Part shown: piece after piece, positions 6,339 through 7,370 of the stretch
Numbering within the stretch: the stretch's first letter is position 1
Layout: each line of letters begins with the position of its first letter
Origin: Afipia sp.
GTDB lineage: Bacteria; Pseudomonadota; Alphaproteobacteria; Rhizobiales; Xanthobacteraceae
Assembly (NCBI GenBank): GCA_026400415.1
Contig: JAPLPA010000321.1
Span: 1 to 7,370, forward strand
DNA: 7,370 bases
Direction of reading: 5' to 3'
Translations under genes and position numbers: made by a program
Notes under the pieces: generated by a model
What the model saw: only the letters and a program-made list of their open reading frames with translations
The model's database searches: none
What the model was told of the DNA's origin: nothing

Positions 6339-7370
6339 ATGAATACTAAAGCAGACTCAATCGAATCGGCACCTGCAACGGCCAAGGAAATCCGCAAGGT
6401 CGTGTTTGCTGCGGCGCTAGGCACGGTGTTCGAATGGTACGATTTCTTCGTATACGGAAGCCTTGCCGCATTCTTTGGCGCGATGTTCTTTCCGCGTGGG
6501 AATGAACCAGCCGCATTTCTTGCTGTGCTCGCGACCTTTGGCGCCGGTTTTGTATTGCGCGGATGGCTGGCTCCCACCATTCTGGTCTGCTTACGGCTTT
6601 TGCAGGGACTTGCAGTGGGGGGCGAATTTGGTGGAGCGGTGACCTATGTCGCTGAACACGCGCCCGCTGATCGGCGTGGCTTTACGACAGGTTGGCTGCA
6701 GATTACTGCGACGCTTGGATTGTTCTTGTCGCTAGTTGTTATTCTCGTCTGCCGACAATCAATGTCTCCAGAAATGTTCGCAAGTTGGGGTTGGCGAATT
6801 CCCTTTGTGCTGTCGATTATCTTGCTGGCGAAGAATCCGATCAAGGATACCTTCGGACATATGCCAACACTGCGGATCGTATTGCTAGCGATCTTCGGTG
6901 CGGTCGCTGGTCAGGCAGTTGTTTGGTATACGGGTCATTTTTATAGTCTGTATTTTTTGACTGCCACATTGAAGATTAATTACCAATCCGCATATACTTA
7001 TCTGGCAATTGCGCTGTTATTTGGTGCGCCATTCTTTGTTTTCTTCGGTTGGCTGTCCGACAAAATCGGACGCAAGTGGCTCATGATGTCGGGATGTTTG
7101 ATTTCGGCAATCGTGTTTATCCCAATCTTCCAAGGTCTCACCTACTACGGCAATCCGGCCCTTTATGATTTTCGCGCAAAGAACACCATAATAATCAATG
7201 GCGGTGACTGTCGCGAAGATCAAACTTTTATTGGCCAACTATTCCAGCCTAAAGTAACCAAGCCCTGTACGCTGGCAAAGGCATTCCTCTCGGCGAACGC
7301 AGTGCCTTACGAAGTGCGTCCCGGTTCACCTGATCTCAAGATCACAGTTGGTAATCAGTCTTTTGCCAGT
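6339..7370 (+). CDS. MFS transporter, MHS type; partial at window edge, internally deleted
   Basis: The frame runs open for 344 codons to the window end, so the C-terminus is not seen. The N-terminus GTVFEWYDFFVYGSLAAFFG (28-47) is the hallmark of metabolite:H+ symporters (ProP, ShiA and KgtP relatives), inner-membrane importers of organic acids or osmolytes. LRLLQGLAVGGEFGG (85-99), GWRIPFVLS, and the second-half signature GWLSDKIGRK (237-246) follow. The residues after about 265 form the large periplasmic loop seen in one subfamily, with cysteines at 291 and 310. Compared with the family pattern as I remember it, two blocks are missing with the frame kept. After R74, about 43 residues are absent (end of TM2, the first GRLGDxIGRK loop, and TM3). 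After A164, about 25 residues are absent (the YIRLKLxESPxF segment of the central loop), so that LLLA joins NPIKDTFG directly. Transport is therefore doubtful. It lies 58 bp after the hydrolase gene, probably in its operon. The family is certain; functional status is not. Confidence 0.85.
   Translation, partial: MNTKADSIESAPATAKEIRKVVFAAALGTVFEWYDFFVYGSLAAFFGAMFFPRGNEPAAFLAVLATFGAGFVLRGWLAPTILVCLRLLQGLAVGGEFGGAVTYVAEHAPADRRGFTTGWLQITATLGLFLSLVVILVCRQSMSPEMFASWGWRIPFVLSIILLAKNPIKDTFGHMPTLRIVLLAIFGAVAGQAVVWYTGHFYSLYFLTATLKINYQSAYTYLAIALLFGAPFFVFFGWLSDKIGRKWLMMSGCLISAIVFIPIFQGLTYYGNPALYDFRAKNTIIINGGDCREDQTFIGQLFQPKVTKPCTLAKAFLSANAVPYEVRPGSPDLKITVGNQSFAS

Noticed and set aside
6287..6580. 97-codon minus-strand frame over the transporter start.
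   Set aside because: It is antisense to the clear MHS N-terminal signature, so it is a shadow frame.
1..7370. tRNA, rRNA, CRISPR array or intact insertion sequence.
   Set aside because: I found no tRNA-like cloverleaf with CCA-proximal arms, no rRNA motifs, no regularly spaced repeats and no transposase reading frame.

Overview
The window looks like chromosomal accessory DNA from an alphaproteobacterium close to Bradyrhizobium/Rhodopseudomonas. Three things suggest this. There are two copies of an interspersed repeat whose reverse strand reads as the MSQLGH…/MSALPP… peptide that is scattered through Bradyrhizobium intergenic regions. There are two fragments of the ABC substrate-binding protein family common there (a MRRREFLG head and a TVPP…ADEVIE tail). 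There is also a CheY-like single-domain regulator of the rhizobial type. Assignment to a genus is from memory of these families, not from a search.

Layout: (1) 59-424, minus strand, a stand-alone response-regulator receiver domain. (2) 425-968, a gene-poor stretch holding a 9-bp inverted repeat pair, the C-terminal scrap of an ABC substrate-binding protein, repeat copy A, and the leader of the next gene. (3) 969-4904, one very large gene for a secreted caspase-family (peptidase C14-like) protein of 1311 aa with signal peptide, peptidoglycan-binding-like segment, beta-propeller repeats, Ig-like segment, caspase domain with His/Cys dyad and an embedded EF-hand loop, and a C-terminal SH3-like domain. 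(4) 4905-5491, repeat copy B, the N-terminal scrap of an ABC substrate-binding protein, and an unassigned spacer. (5) 5492-6280, an intact alpha/beta hydrolase. (6) 6339 to the window end, an MFS transporter of the metabolite:H+ symporter (MHS) type, open to the edge but apparently lacking two internal blocks.

The hydrolase and transporter share a strand, have strong Shine-Dalgarno sites and lie 58 bp apart, so they probably form a small uptake-plus-hydrolysis operon. The caspase gene appears to be a monocistronic unit bounded by direct repeats and by gene scraps. This suggests the locus was built by recombination between dispersed repeats. The most notable points are the multidomain exported caspase, its repeat/remnant borders, and the transporter with two frame-preserving deletions, one of which removes the first-half MFS signature loop.
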